The notes: generated from the sequence alone by a model not told the origin. DNA of 46,584 nucleotides from Bermanella sp034112345 (GCA_034112345.1 JAWUVN010000068.1:1-46584); one strand, 5' to 3'; shown: positions 23,091-32,817, numbered from the stretch's first letter. A program made the numbers and translations.

Positions 23091-25160
23091 TTAAAGTAGT
23101 GAAATATCAGCTACTTGTAAGAACAAGTTACGCAATTGGTTTAGCAGTGCTAAACGGTTTTTCTTAACAGCTTCATCATCGGCCATTACCATTACATTAT
23201 CGAAGAAAGCATCAATGCTTGCGCGAAGGCTAGTAAGGGATGTTAAGTATTCTGCATAATTACCCGCATCAAAGATGGCTTGAACTTCAGCTGCTTTATT
23301 TGTCAGTTCTTTTGCTAATACTTTTTCAGCATCTTCTTGTAATAACGTGTCGTTAATAACTGGTGAGTCAATAACAGCATTATTTTTAGCAAGAATATTT
23401 GATACACGTTTGTTGGCAGCGGCCAGAGCAGCAGCACTTTCTAGTTTAGAAAATGCGAATACAGCTTGTACGCGTTTGTTAATATCTAAAGGTTGTGTAA
23501 TCCCTTTAGCGCGCACAGCTTGGAAAACAACCGCCGGGATATTCTGATCTTGATACATGGCGCTGAAGCGATCTAATAAGTATTCAGTTAGCTTAGCTTG
23601 AGTATCGTCTTTTAATTCTGTTGGCCAGTTATTATCAATTGCCCAAGCAACCAATTCTGACAAATCAATATTGATTTGTTTTTCAACCAATAAACGTAAC
23701 ACACCTAAAGATGCACGACGTAATGCAAATGGGTCTTTACCACCAGTAGGAATTTGGCCAATACCAAATAAACCCACAAGGCTATCTAAGCGATCAGCTA
23801 AAGCCAGTGCGGTGCCTGTTTCAGTTGATGGTAAATCATCGCCAGAGAAAGCAGGCATGTAATGCTCAACCATGGCAGCACATACGTCAGCGTGTTCGCC
23901 ATCGTGCTTTGCGTAATAAGAACCGGCTAAACCTTGCAGATCAGAAAATTCTAATACCAAGTCACTTAATAAATCAGTTTTACACAATTTAGAAGCGCGT
24001 TCGGCTAGCGCTTTATCACCACCAATAGCTGTGGCAATTTTTCCTGAAAGATTGCTTAGGCGTTGGGCTTTATCTTTTAGGGTACCTAATTTTTGAACCC
24101 AAACAACAGTGTTTAGTTTTTCAAAGCGGCTGTCTAAAGATACTTTACGGTCTGTATCCCAAAAGAATTTAGCATCGCTTAAACGTGGGCGAATTACTTT
24201 CTCGTTGCCATGAATGACTTGCTGAGGATCTTTTGATTCAATGTTACATACAGTAATAAAATTAGGCAGTAATTTTTCGTTCGCATCAACAACGTGGAAG
24301 TATTTTTGATGTTCTTTCATTGAACTAATAAGCGCTTGTGCAGGAACGTCTAAAAACAGTTCATCAAATGCACCTGAAAGGGCGGTAGGCCATTCGTTAA
24401 GAGAGGCAACTTCGTCTAATAAATCTTCGTCGATAACGGCAGCGCCGCCCAGTTTCTCTCCTTCAGCGGTTACCTGGCTACGAATAAGCGATTTACGCTC
24501 TTCGTAATCAGCCATTACCTTGCCTTGTTCCTTTAGAGTACTTTCATACGCATCAGGGCTAGAGATTACAATTTCACGGTTAGCGTGGAAACGGTGACCC
24601 TTTGTGAAGTTACTAGATTGAATGCCTAGGATATTGGCCTCAACTACTTTGTTATCAAGCAACATTAAAATCCATTGAACAGGACGAACAAATTCAATAC
24701 GACTAGAGCCCCAGCGCATGCGCTTAGCAATGGGTAACTTATTTAATGAATCGGTGATTGCAAGTGGAAGCTCATCAGAGGCATTAGCACCTGCTACTTC
24801 TTGTGCGTAATAAAGGCGTTCACCTTTGTCATCTGTTGTGCGACCGACTTCTTCGAAGCTGATTTTGTTTGCGCGCGCAAAGCCTTCAGCGGCTTTGGTA
24901 GGGTTGCCGTCAGCATCAAATGCAACATTGCTATAAGGGCCAAGTTTTTCAACTTTACTGACTTCACCTTGTGTTTGTAATGCTTTTAAACGTAAAGCAA
25001 TTCGGCGAGGGGCCGCAAACAGTTTGCTGCTTTCAAAGTTTAAGCCTTTGCTTTGCAAGTGGGCTTCAACGCCAGCTTGAAACGCATTGGCTAACTTTTT
25101 AAGGGCTTTTGGTGGTAGCTCTTCAGTACCGATTTCTACTAAAAAATCTTGTGTGTTCAT
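23091..25160 (-). CDS. glyS: Glycine-tRNA ligase beta subunit
   Basis: GlyS forms the alpha2beta2 glycyl-tRNA synthetase with GlyQ and binds tRNA. The 689-residue protein begins with the family FLVEIGTEELPPKALKKL. It contains KRMRWGSSRIEFVRPVQWILML and the strongly conserved TGGKDPFALRRASLGVLRLL (about 465-485). A C-terminal anticodon-binding helical region follows. Length matches E. coli GlyS (689). It starts 20 nt after the glyQ stop, so the two are one operon. Confidence 0.97.
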   Translation of the reverse strand: MNTQDFLVEIGTEELPPKALKKLANAFQAGVEAHLQSKGLNFESSKLFAAPRRIALRLKALQTQGEVSKVEKLGPYSNVAFDADGNPTKAAEGFARANKISFEEVGRTTDDKGERLYYAQEVAGANASDELPLAITDSLNKLPIAKRMRWGSSRIEFVRPVQWILMLLDNKVVEANILGIQSSNFTKGHRFHANREIVISSPDAYESTLKEQGKVMADYEERKSLIRSQVTAEGEKLGGAAVIDEDLLDEVASLNEWPTALSGAFDELFLDVPAQALISSMKEHQKYFHVVDANEKLLPNFITVCNIESKDPQQVIHGNEKVIRPRLSDAKFFWDTDRKVSLDSRFEKLNTVVWVQKLGTLKDKAQRLSNLSGKIATAIGGDKALAERASKLCKTDLLSDLVLEFSDLQGLAGSYYAKHDGEHADVCAAMVEHYMPAFSGDDLPSTETGTALALADRLDSLVGLFGIGQIPTGGKDPFALRRASLGVLRLLVEKQINIDLSELVAWAIDNNWPTELKDDTQAKLTEYLLDRFSAMYQDQNIPAVVFQAVRAKGITQPLDINKRVQAVFAFSKLESAAALAAANKRVSNILAKNNAVIDSPVINDTLLQEDAEKVLAKELTNKAAEVQAIFDAGNYAEYLTSLTSLRASIDAFFDNVMVMADDEAVKKNRLALLNQLRNLFLQVADISLL

Positions 25161-25180
25161 AATATTCTCCTTACCTACCC

Positions 25181-26209
25181 TTACTTAGCCTTGGCTTGTT
25201 TTTTAGCTTCTTTGGCTGCTTTTTTTGCAGCCTTTTCGGCAACGGCTTTTTCTTCAGCGTCCATATTTGCTAATACTTCATTACGAAGCGCTTCAGGAGC
25301 CAGAGGGAATCCGCGTTGGCGGCGGCTTTGTAGGTACGCTTCAGAAACTGAGCGAGACAGGGTGCGAACACGAAGGATGTAGCCTTGGCGTTCAGTCACA
25401 GATATGGCGTGACGAGCATCTAGCATATTGAATGCGTGAGATGCTTTTAAAACTTTCTCATAAGCAGGTAACGCTAAACCAGCTTCGATTAATCGAGCGC
25501 AATCGGCTTCATGTTGGTTGAATGCTTGGAAAAGAAAATCTACATCGGCGTGTTCAAAGTTATACGCTGACATTTCAACTTCGTTTTGATGAAATACATC
25601 GCCGTAAGTCACTTTGGAGCCGTCTGGACCGTAGCACCAAACAAGATCAAAAATACTATCTACTTCTTGTAGGTACATAGCGATACGTTCTAGGCCGTAA
25701 GTGATTTCGCCGGTCACTGGGTAGCATTCAACACCACCTACTTGTTGAAAGTAAGTGAATTGAGTCACTTCCATTCCGTTTAACCAAACCTCCCAACCTA
25801 GGCCCCACGCGCCAAGAGTTGGAGATTCCCAGTTATCCTCTACAAAGCGAACATCATGAGTCAGTGTATCCACACCGATAACTTTTAAGCTTTCTAGGTA
25901 CTTGTCTTGAATATCAAGAGGTGAAGGCTTCATAACGACTTGGAACTGGTAGTAGTGCTGAAGGCGGTTTGGGTTTTCACCATAGCGGCCGTCAGTTGGG
26001 CGGCGACATGGTTGAACATAAGCTGCATTCCAAGTTTCTGGGCCTAAGGCACGCAAGAAAGTAGAGGTATGGAATGTACCTGCACCGACTTCAAGATCGA
26101 TGGGTTGATTGATCACGCAGCCTTGCTGTGACCAGAAATTCTGTAAGGCTGCAATAAGGCCTTGAAACGTCTTAACATCGTACTGAGGTTGGGAATTGTT
26201 TTCTGACAC
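25181..26209 (-). CDS. glyQ: Glycine-tRNA ligase alpha subunit
   Basis: GlyQ carries the catalytic class II core of the heterotetrameric glycyl-tRNA synthetase. It shows FQGLIAALQNFWSQQGCVINQP, EVGAGTFHTSTFLRALGPETW, and RRPTDGRYGENPNRLQHYYQFQV, all diagnostic. The start is GTG at 26209 (M-S-E-N-N) without a strong Shine-Dalgarno. At 342 residues it is about 30 longer than usual because of a Lys/Ala-rich C-terminal tail (AEKAAKKAAKEAKKQAKAK), which may contact RNA. A promoter lies about 36-64 nt upstream. Confidence 0.97.
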   Translation of the reverse strand: MSENNSQPQYDVKTFQGLIAALQNFWSQQGCVINQPIDLEVGAGTFHTSTFLRALGPETWNAAYVQPCRRPTDGRYGENPNRLQHYYQFQVVMKPSPLDIQDKYLESLKVIGVDTLTHDVRFVEDNWESPTLGAWGLGWEVWLNGMEVTQFTYFQQVGGVECYPVTGEITYGLERIAMYLQEVDSIFDLVWCYGPDGSKVTYGDVFHQNEVEMSAYNFEHADVDFLFQAFNQHEADCARLIEAGLALPAYEKVLKASHAFNMLDARHAISVTERQGYILRVRTLSRSVSEAYLQSRRQRGFPLAPEALRNEVLANMDAEEKAVAEKAAKKAAKEAKKQAKAK

Positions 26210-26244
26210 TGTGGGTAACCAGTTTAAGCAATCGAAAGCAGGCG

Positions 26245-26273
26245 ATTATACGGGGCTGATGCTGTACTGACCA
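26245..26273 (-). promoter_or_regulatory. glyQ-glyS promoter
   Basis: On the minus strand TGGTCA (26273-26268), 17 nt, then a perfect TATAAT (26250-26245). A GC-rich CGCCTGC follows the -10 box. The predicted leader is about 30 nt. Confidence 0.6.
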
Positions 26274-26349
26274 GTGCTGGCCCTAGCTGAGAGAGGTTTA
26301 ATTAGGGAGAAAAGAGTGGTTTGTTATTGTACTTTGGTACGACTTAGCA

Positions 26350-27000
26350 TTATGGGAATATAAGTTGAATTTTAGCGCCGCCGTTTTTAGTATTTCCAAT
26401 GGCCAGATTTCCATGTTTACCATTGCGCTTATGAGCTTTAATGGCCTCTTCAATTAAGTATAAACCTAAGCCGCTAGAGGTTCCCTGTGGGTTAAATTCA
26501 CCCTTCTTTAATTGCTCTGGCTCAAACCCTGGTCCATCGTCGGCCACTTCGATTAACCAATGGCCATCGTTAAACTCTTGAATAGAGATAGATGCCGAAT
26601 TTGCACCCGCTTGCTTAGCGTTACCGAATATATTTTGCAGGGCAATGGCCAGTAATTGTTCATCGTAGAATTGGTTAAAATCAGGGTCTATATCACAAGT
26701 AACTTCAAAGCCTTTGAGCCGCTTAAAGTCTTGGAAGATAGGGGTTAAGGTGTCCATTAACCAATGCTCACTTTCATTAGGCGCAAATGAAGTATTTTGA
26801 ATTTTAAGGACCGATAATAATTCGATTAAGCGTTGATTTAAGTATCCACTATGCTCACCAATACGTGCCAACGTTGCGGCTTGCTCTGGCTGATCAACGA
26901 GCTGCTCGGCCAGCTCTCCCTGAAGATTTAGTAAAGCCTGCATTTCATTTTTTATATCATGAAGCTGTGCGCTTAATAGTGTGCTGGTATCAAATGCCAT
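26350..27000 (-). CDS. Small cytoplasmic histidine kinase (HATPase) paired with the upstream response regulator
   Basis: This 216-residue protein has no signal peptide and no membrane helix. The N-terminal helix holds an H-box-like QLHDIKNEM with His14. The ATPase domain shows the N-box LQNIFGNAKQAG (Asn127), G1 DDGPGFE (154-160) and G2 GTSSGLGLYLIEEA (173-186). It therefore looks like a minimal kinase core without a sensor. Its gene starts 10 nt after the response-regulator stop, so the regulator probably feeds or receives signal from it. The output process is unknown. Confidence 0.82.
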   Translation of the reverse strand: MAFDTSTLLSAQLHDIKNEMQALLNLQGELAEQLVDQPEQAATLARIGEHSGYLNQRLIELLSVLKIQNTSFAPNESEHWLMDTLTPIFQDFKRLKGFEVTCDIDPDFNQFYDEQLLAIALQNIFGNAKQAGANSASISIQEFNDGHWLIEVADDGPGFEPEQLKKGEFNPQGTSSGLGLYLIEEAIKAHKRNGKHGNLAIGNTKNGGAKIQLIFP

Positions 27001-27010
27001 TATATATCCG

Positions 27011-28645
27011 TTATACAGAACGTTTCATACGTTCGTGACTTTTTTGCAACATAGCCCAACGGCTATGGCGTTCGTCATTTTCAGGAATTCTACCAACTCG
27101 GCTTAGGTGCTCGCCTACTTCTTCTACCATTTCGCGAGTTGGCTGCCTTTGATCCATATAAGTGATTTTAGCTTGAATAGCGTTTAGCAAAACAGCTAGG
27201 CCTGCCTCTTTGTAAGCGGTGGCTTTATCGAATAATTCAATGGCTTGAGACAACTGGCCGCGTTCAAAAAATCCAATGGCTTTGTCGTTTATTTCAGTGG
27301 TGTAGGTGCGTACTACCTGCTCACTTATCTCATTTCGTGTGCGTTCTAAGTCTCTTTGCTCTGATCGAGAAAGATCTTTACGTAAGTTAATAACAGCCAA
27401 TAAATCCTGTGCTTTAGCATGCTGTTTTGTATCAATATAAGCATTAGCCATAGCTAATTGCTGAACCGAGGTAGGATTTTTTAAGCTTGATAGCATGGAC
27501 TCTGCTTTATCTACGGTTGCTTTCGCATCTGCTTCTCTGCCTAGGTTTGTATATGTTGTGCTTTCAATGATAGTGGCATCAAATAAGTAGTCTGGATTCT
27601 CTCTGTAAAGTGTTTTAGCTTCATCCAATGCTTTAAGGGCTTCGGCACTGCTATTACGACTATCACGGCTATTTTTGGGTGTGATTTTATGTTGTAAACT
27701 TTTGGCAAAAAGCAGGTAATTTTTTACTGTTCGATAACAGCTGTGACGAGCCAGTTTTACGGATTGTTTAAAGGCGGCTTCTGCCACATCAAGGTCTTGA
27801 TTAGCATAAGCGATGCGCCCCAGCTCCATTTGTCGTAATACTTGTTTGGGGGATACATTCGTTGCACGAATTAAGGCATCTTGAGCTGAAATTAAGTCTT
27901 TTTCTTTTATATTAATTTTGGATAGAAGATCATAGCACTGTACGTATTTAGGGTGCTCTTCGATGGTATGATTTAATACGCGTTTTGATGCATCGTACTT
28001 TCCTAGGTGGAATAGGCACATGGCTTTACCTAGTAGGGCCCAGTTTATTTCTCGTTCATGCAGAATAACTTCGTATAAATTCAGAGCATCTTCAAAGGCT
28101 TTCATGTTAACCAGTGTACGGCCTTTAATTCGCATGACTTTGAGAGCCAGTCTCGGCTGCTTTTTTATGTACTCATCGCAAAGTTGAATAGTTTGCTGTT
28201 TGGACTGTAGATCTATGGATTCATAGAGGGGATACAGTATGCCTTTAATGGTTAAAATTCGAGTTAAACGCTGGCGCATAACATCTATCGTGAATGGTTT
28301 TGTTACATAATCATCTGGTTCGTATTCAATCGCGCCCATCACCATGTCCATGGCATTTTCACCTGTTAGCATGACGAAAGTAGAGGTGGCTTTTAAACGG
28401 TGAGTAAATCGTGCTTCTTCAAGAATTTGTTGGCCGTCGCGACCCCTACCTAGGTTGTAGTCACTGATAACCAGATCGTAATCGTTATTCAAAATATATT
28501 GAGTAGCTTCGTCGCCATCCATGGCCACATCTACCTTGTCTGCGCCTAGAATAACTAACATTTTTTTCATGGCACTGCGTGATTCCACCAAGTCATCCAC
28601 GGCGAGAATTCGCTTACCAGCGAGCATGTTTTCCAATGAGGCCAT
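27011..28645 (-). CDS. Response regulator with REC domain and TPR repeats
   Basis: This 544-residue protein begins with a receiver domain (about 12-135): acid pair Asp17-Asp18, phosphoacceptor Asp62 in SDYNLG, Thr94 and Lys116. No DNA-binding domain follows. Instead, a long helical array with tetratricopeptide-like units fills the rest (for example ALNLYEVILHEREINWALLGKAMCLFHLGKYDAS and LGRIAYANQDLDVAEAAFKQSVKLA). The output is therefore likely protein-protein interaction. It is transcribed before the small kinase and divergently from the acyltransferase gene. Confidence 0.85.
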   Translation of the reverse strand: MASLENMLAGKRILAVDDLVESRSAMKKMLVILGADKVDVAMDGDEATQYILNNDYDLVISDYNLGRGRDGQQILEEARFTHRLKATSTFVMLTGENAMDMVMGAIEYEPDDYVTKPFTIDVMRQRLTRILTIKGILYPLYESIDLQSKQQTIQLCDEYIKKQPRLALKVMRIKGRTLVNMKAFEDALNLYEVILHEREINWALLGKAMCLFHLGKYDASKRVLNHTIEEHPKYVQCYDLLSKINIKEKDLISAQDALIRATNVSPKQVLRQMELGRIAYANQDLDVAEAAFKQSVKLARHSCYRTVKNYLLFAKSLQHKITPKNSRDSRNSSAEALKALDEAKTLYRENPDYLFDATIIESTTYTNLGREADAKATVDKAESMLSSLKNPTSVQQLAMANAYIDTKQHAKAQDLLAVINLRKDLSRSEQRDLERTRNEISEQVVRTYTTEINDKAIGFFERGQLSQAIELFDKATAYKEAGLAVLLNAIQAKITYMDQRQPTREMVEEVGEHLSRVGRIPENDERHSRWAMLQKSHERMKRSV

Positions 28646-28770
28646 AATAAATCCTTATATACCTATTTAGCATAGCAATACTTATGTATTTCGCCCGCCT
28701 GTGGAGAAAAATGTTGAAATAAGGCAAAGTGCTTCTGTTATTGGATGGGAATTATAAGTGGTAGCAGTTT

Positions 28771-29661
28771 ATGGACTTTAAATCGGCAGTGGCACTATTC
28801 ATTATTAATACATTAGGTTTGATGAACCTGCGTGTAGCTCGTGCTTTCGGACGTTTTATTGGCTGGTTATTACGCGTCACAAACAGTCGTATGTATAAAG
28901 TCACGATGAAAAATCTTGAATTGTGCTTTCCTAATATGGCTGAATCAGAGCGGATAGAGTTAGCAGCTAGAAGTTTAAAAGAAACGGGTAAAACCATCGC
29001 TGAAACGGGGATTGCTTGGGCTGGTACCGAAAATAAATTTCGCCGAAATGAATTAAATATAAAAAACATCCGTAATCTTCATTTGTTTGAAAAAGCACTA
29101 AAAGATGATAAAGGCCTATTAATGCTCACAATGCATTACGGAAATTGGGAGTGGATAACATCTTATCTGCCATTACACTGTGATTTATTAGCTATGTATA
29201 AAGTGGCTAAAATGCCAGGATTTGAAAAAGCTATGTTGGAATCCAGGATGGCGAGCGGCATTGGCTTAGTCGCTGCTGGAAGAGAAGGTGTTAAAAAATT
29301 CACCGAACATTATCAGGATAAAAAAGCATGTATTATTGTGCCTGATCAAGAGCCTTCAGAGAAATCTGGTGTGTGGTCAGAGTTTTGCGGCATTCCTGCG
29401 TTAACTCCTAAGTTTATTCATTACTTGATTCAGAAAAACCCAAAAGGCACCGTGCTAAATGTTTATATGCAGCGGGTTGAGGGAGGGTTTGATCTTGTAT
29501 TTGAAGAAGTAGAGCCGGATATTTACAGTGATGATTTAGAAACATCGGCTTTGGCCATGAACAAAGGTTTTGAGAAGTGTATTGCTGGGGATTTAAGCCA
29601 GTATCAGTGGGAGTACAAGCGATTTAAACGTAACCCAGAAAGGTTTTATAAGGGGGTGTGA
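28771..29661 (+). CDS. LpxL/LpxM-type lysophospholipid (lipid A) acyltransferase
   Basis: The 296-residue protein belongs to the HtrB/LpxL family, which transfers acyl chains from ACP to lipid A precursors. An N-terminal hydrophobic anchor (about 5-35) is followed by the catalytic H-x4-E motif HYGNWE (His122, Glu127). The family segment IIVPDQEPSEKSGVWSEFCGIPA comes later, and QYQWEYKRFKRNPE lies at the C-terminus. Whether it adds laurate, myristate or another chain cannot be read from the sequence. Pseudomonas has a related gene at this position downstream of glyQ. Confidence 0.88.
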   Translation: MDFKSAVALFIINTLGLMNLRVARAFGRFIGWLLRVTNSRMYKVTMKNLELCFPNMAESERIELAARSLKETGKTIAETGIAWAGTENKFRRNELNIKNIRNLHLFEKALKDDKGLLMLTMHYGNWEWITSYLPLHCDLLAMYKVAKMPGFEKAMLESRMASGIGLVAAGREGVKKFTEHYQDKKACIIVPDQEPSEKSGVWSEFCGIPALTPKFIHYLIQKNPKGTVLNVYMQRVEGGFDLVFEEVEPDIYSDDLETSALAMNKGFEKCIAGDLSQYQWEYKRFKRNPERFYKGV

Positions 29662-29989
29662 AGAATTGGCTTGGTGATAAAGCAGCTTAAGTACGGGTGA
29701 ACCCGCGCTTGAGTTTGATTCAGTAGTAACTATATTTACGTCATAATTCTATTCAGGGTTGCCTGATAGAAAAATATTAAAATCCCATTTAAATATTTAT
29801 TCATAGCTGGTTGCGAATATGCCGGACTGGCTTACACTCCTGCAGTACTCGGGCCTATCAACAATAAATAGACTCCAGCGTTAGTGACCAGTAACGCTAC
29901 AATAATCTTAATAAAGATTTTGTAGGTCACTGATATTCGTATTTAATGTGAGTTATAAAAATAAAGTTTAAGCAAGAGGGGGGATATGT
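29662..29989. other. Intergenic region with overlapping inverted repeats
   Basis: This 328-nt gap separates the acyltransferase from converging trkH and contains no convincing gene. A hairpin CGGG-TGAA-CCCG with an imperfect outer stem lies at 29686-29713. Further right, AGCGTTA (29877-29883) pairs with TAACGCT (29892-29898), while AGTGACC (29883-29889) can instead pair with GGTCACT (29925-29931) around an inner AATCTT/AAGATT stem. Confidence 0.5.
29686..29713 (+). terminator. Possible terminator after the acyltransferase gene
   Basis: An imperfect hairpin of about 12 pairs is capped by a four-base TGAA loop, 24 nt after the stop codon. It is followed only by TTTGATT, so the U-tract is weak. 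It could also be a 3'-end stabilising structure. Confidence 0.4.
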
Positions 29990-31438
29990 TTATTGCCTCC
30001 AGAAAGTGGGCGTAAACAAAACCAGAAGGGTAAATATTTCTAATCGACCTAGCAGCATAGCAAAGCTCAAAACCCATTTAGCAAAGTCAGAAATCTCTCC
30101 ATAATGGGCAGACACATCTCCAAGCCCTGGACCTAGGTTGTTCATGCAAGCACCTACGGCACTGAATGCAGTCACAAAATCCAATCCAGTGGCCAGTAGC
30201 AAAACCGTCATGATCAAATATAAAATTAAATAAACACTAAAGAATCCCCAAACGGCTTCAACCACTCTGTCATCAATTGGTTTGCCTCCCACTCGTATAG
30301 GGATAATGGCATTTGGGTGAATCAAACGTTTTAGTTCTCGGCTGCCTTGTTTGTATATCAACAAAACACGAATCACTTTTAAACCGCCCCCAGTACTGCC
30401 CGCACAACCGCCCATAAAGGCTAAAAAGAATAATAAAAAGGGTAAGAAGACTGGCCATAACGAAAAATCTGCAGTGGCGAAACCTGTGGTGGTGGCGATA
30501 CTGACAAGTTCAAATATACCAAAGCGCAGCGCTTCGTTTGGCTCGTAACTGTTACTGAGCACCAGTGTCACAAATGTAACAATGCCCGCTAAGACTAAAA
30601 CAATTAATAAGGTTTTAACTTCGGCATCGGCAAAATAATGTTTAATCGACCTGAATCGCCAAGCATAAAAGTGAAGAGCAAAATTAAAGGCACTGATGAT
30701 CATAAAAAAGATCGCCACTGACTCAATAAGGCTGCTATCAAAATAACCTATGCTGGCGTCGTGTGTACTAAAGCCACCAATGGCCACTGTACTAAAGGCA
30801 TGGCAAATAGCATCAAAGGCATTCATACCCGCGAGATAAAACCCCAGGCCACAAGCTATGGTCAGTGCTAAATAAATATACCAAAGGGTTTTTGCTGTCT
30901 CAGTGATTCTTGGTGTGAGTTTGTTATCTTTCATTGGACCAGGTGTCTCGGCGCGGTAAAGCTGCATGCCGCCGATTCCTAACATGGGTAAAATGGCAAC
31001 CGCTAATACGATAATCCCCATTCCGCCCAGCCATTGTAATAATTGGCGATAAAATAAAATCGAATGGGGTAAATCGTCAATACCAGTAATGACGGTGGCA
31101 CCGGTTGTGGTCCAACCAGAGAGGGATTCAAAAAATGCATCGGTAAATGATAAACCGGGATTGTCTGCCAGCATTAAGGGCAACGAGCCGGAGACAGCAA
31201 GTACTAACCAGAATAAAACAGTAACCACAAAGCCATCGCGGGTTCGAAGTTCTTGGCGGCGGTGTCGAACTGGAAACCAGCATAATGCTCCGGTAGCAAA
31301 CGTAATACCAAGGGCGCTAAAAAATGCGCTAAGGGCAGAATCTTGGTAGATCAGACTGATGATAATAGGTGGAATCAGCGCGATGCTGAATACCATTAAT
31401 AGAATGCCAAGGATGCGAAAGATAATAGCTGGATGCAT
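29990..31438 (-). CDS. trkH: Trk system potassium uptake protein TrkH
   Basis: TrkH is the ion-conducting membrane subunit of the Trk K+ transporter, gated by TrkA. The 482-residue protein is strongly hydrophobic, with about ten membrane helices arranged as four pore repeats. Filter-region sequences include SGWTTTGATV, TVAIGGFSTHDAS, ATTTGFATADF and ACMNNLGPGLG, each with the key glycine. The GCAGSTGGGLKVIR segment is also typical. Its ATG overlaps the trkA stop (TAATG), so the two are translationally coupled. Confidence 0.96.
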   Translation of the reverse strand: MHPAIIFRILGILLMVFSIALIPPIIISLIYQDSALSAFFSALGITFATGALCWFPVRHRRQELRTRDGFVVTVLFWLVLAVSGSLPLMLADNPGLSFTDAFFESLSGWTTTGATVITGIDDLPHSILFYRQLLQWLGGMGIIVLAVAILPMLGIGGMQLYRAETPGPMKDNKLTPRITETAKTLWYIYLALTIACGLGFYLAGMNAFDAICHAFSTVAIGGFSTHDASIGYFDSSLIESVAIFFMIISAFNFALHFYAWRFRSIKHYFADAEVKTLLIVLVLAGIVTFVTLVLSNSYEPNEALRFGIFELVSIATTTGFATADFSLWPVFLPFLLFFLAFMGGCAGSTGGGLKVIRVLLIYKQGSRELKRLIHPNAIIPIRVGGKPIDDRVVEAVWGFFSVYLILYLIMTVLLLATGLDFVTAFSAVGACMNNLGPGLGDVSAHYGEISDFAKWVLSFAMLLGRLEIFTLLVLFTPTFWRQ

Positions 31439-32817
31439 TAGAAGAAACCCAACTCAACTTGGAAAAGACGCTCAACTTCAGAGATACGTTTTTTATCCAA
31501 AACAAACAAAATAATGTGATCGTCGCTTTCTACGACCACGTCTCCGTGAGCGATGATGACGTTATCATTACGAACAATGGCACCTATTGTGGTGCCTTCA
31601 GGTAGTGACACTTCATCCAGTCGACGGCCCACTACTTTAGACGTATTTTCATCTCCATGGGCGATGGCTTCAAGCGCTTCGGCTGCGCCACGTCGTAAAC
31701 TGTGTACGTTGGCTACATCACCGCGGCGTACGTGAGTTAATAGGCTGCCAATGGTTGTAAGAGACGGGCTAATGGCAATGTCGATGCCTTGGCCTTGAAC
31801 AAGATCCACATATTCGGCTTTATTAATCAGAGTCATAACCTTGCGGGCCCCTAACTGCTTAGCCAGCATCGACGACATAACGTTTACTTCGTCATCGTTG
31901 GTAAGTGCACAAAACACATCTGTATTTTCAATATTGGCTTCGAGTAGTAATTCTTTATCGGTGGCACTGCCATTTAGAATAATGGTTTTGCTTTTTACTT
32001 TTTCACTTAATCGCACACATCGGGCTTTATTATGGTCGATCAGTTTTACATTATAAAAAGGCTCTAAAACTTGAGCCAATCGGGCTCCAATATTGCCGCC
32101 ACCGGCAATAATTACACGCTTATAAGGGGCTTCACTGCGTCGTAATTCGGCCATCACTGTTCGAATGTCTTTTTTTGCTGCAATGAAAAATACTTCATCA
32201 TCGGCTTCAATCACAGTGTCGGCTTGCGGCATGATAGGCGCGCCTTTTCTGTAAATAGCAGCCACACGGGTATCTACACCACTGCGTAAATGTTCTCTTA
32301 AGTAGCGTAATTCTTGGCCTACTAATGGGCCTCCGTAGTAGGCTTTTACACCCACCAACTTGGCTTTGGCATTGGCAAAGTCTAAAACTTGAAGCGCGCC
32401 GGGAAACTCTAATAAGCGTTTAATGTAGTTGGTAACCACTTGCTCAGGGCTAATGAATACATCAACAGGCACACCAGCATTACCAAATAACTCTTTATAC
32501 TGGGTGTAATCTTGCGCACGAATACGGCTGATTTTAGTGGGTGTTTTAAACAATGAGTGAGCCACTTGGCAGGCCACCATGTTTACTTCATCCGAATTGG
32601 TAACGGCCACCAGCATATCGGCATCGTCTCCGCCGGCTTGATGCAGCACGTGAGGAAAAGATGCTTTACCGCGCACGGTACGAATATCCAATCGGTTTTG
32701 AAGCTCTTTTAATCTAGGGCCGTCGGTATCAACAACGGTAATGTCGTTACCTTCTGTGGCAAGGTGCTCAGCTAGTGTGCCGCCTACTTGGCCTGCACCC
32801 AATATAATTATTTTCAT
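31438..32817 (-). CDS. trkA: Trk system potassium transport regulator TrkA
   Basis: TrkA is the cytoplasmic NAD(H)/ATP-binding gating ring of the Trk system. The 459-residue protein is a duplicated RCK unit. The first Rossmann motif is ILGAGQVGGTLAEHLA (about 4-19), with the acid VVDTD after strand 2. The second is IIAGGGNIGARLAQVLE. Each is followed by a C-terminal TrkA_C domain. Length matches E. coli TrkA (458). It lies upstream of and overlaps trkH; rsmB lies 220 nt further upstream, in the same orientation as the rsmB-trkA order of E. coli. Confidence 0.97.
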   Translation of the reverse strand: MKIIILGAGQVGGTLAEHLATEGNDITVVDTDGPRLKELQNRLDIRTVRGKASFPHVLHQAGGDDADMLVAVTNSDEVNMVACQVAHSLFKTPTKISRIRAQDYTQYKELFGNAGVPVDVFISPEQVVTNYIKRLLEFPGALQVLDFANAKAKLVGVKAYYGGPLVGQELRYLREHLRSGVDTRVAAIYRKGAPIMPQADTVIEADDEVFFIAAKKDIRTVMAELRRSEAPYKRVIIAGGGNIGARLAQVLEPFYNVKLIDHNKARCVRLSEKVKSKTIILNGSATDKELLLEANIENTDVFCALTNDDEVNVMSSMLAKQLGARKVMTLINKAEYVDLVQGQGIDIAISPSLTTIGSLLTHVRRGDVANVHSLRRGAAEALEAIAHGDENTSKVVGRRLDEVSLPEGTTIGAIVRNDNVIIAHGDVVVESDDHIILFVLDKKRISEVERLFQVELGFF

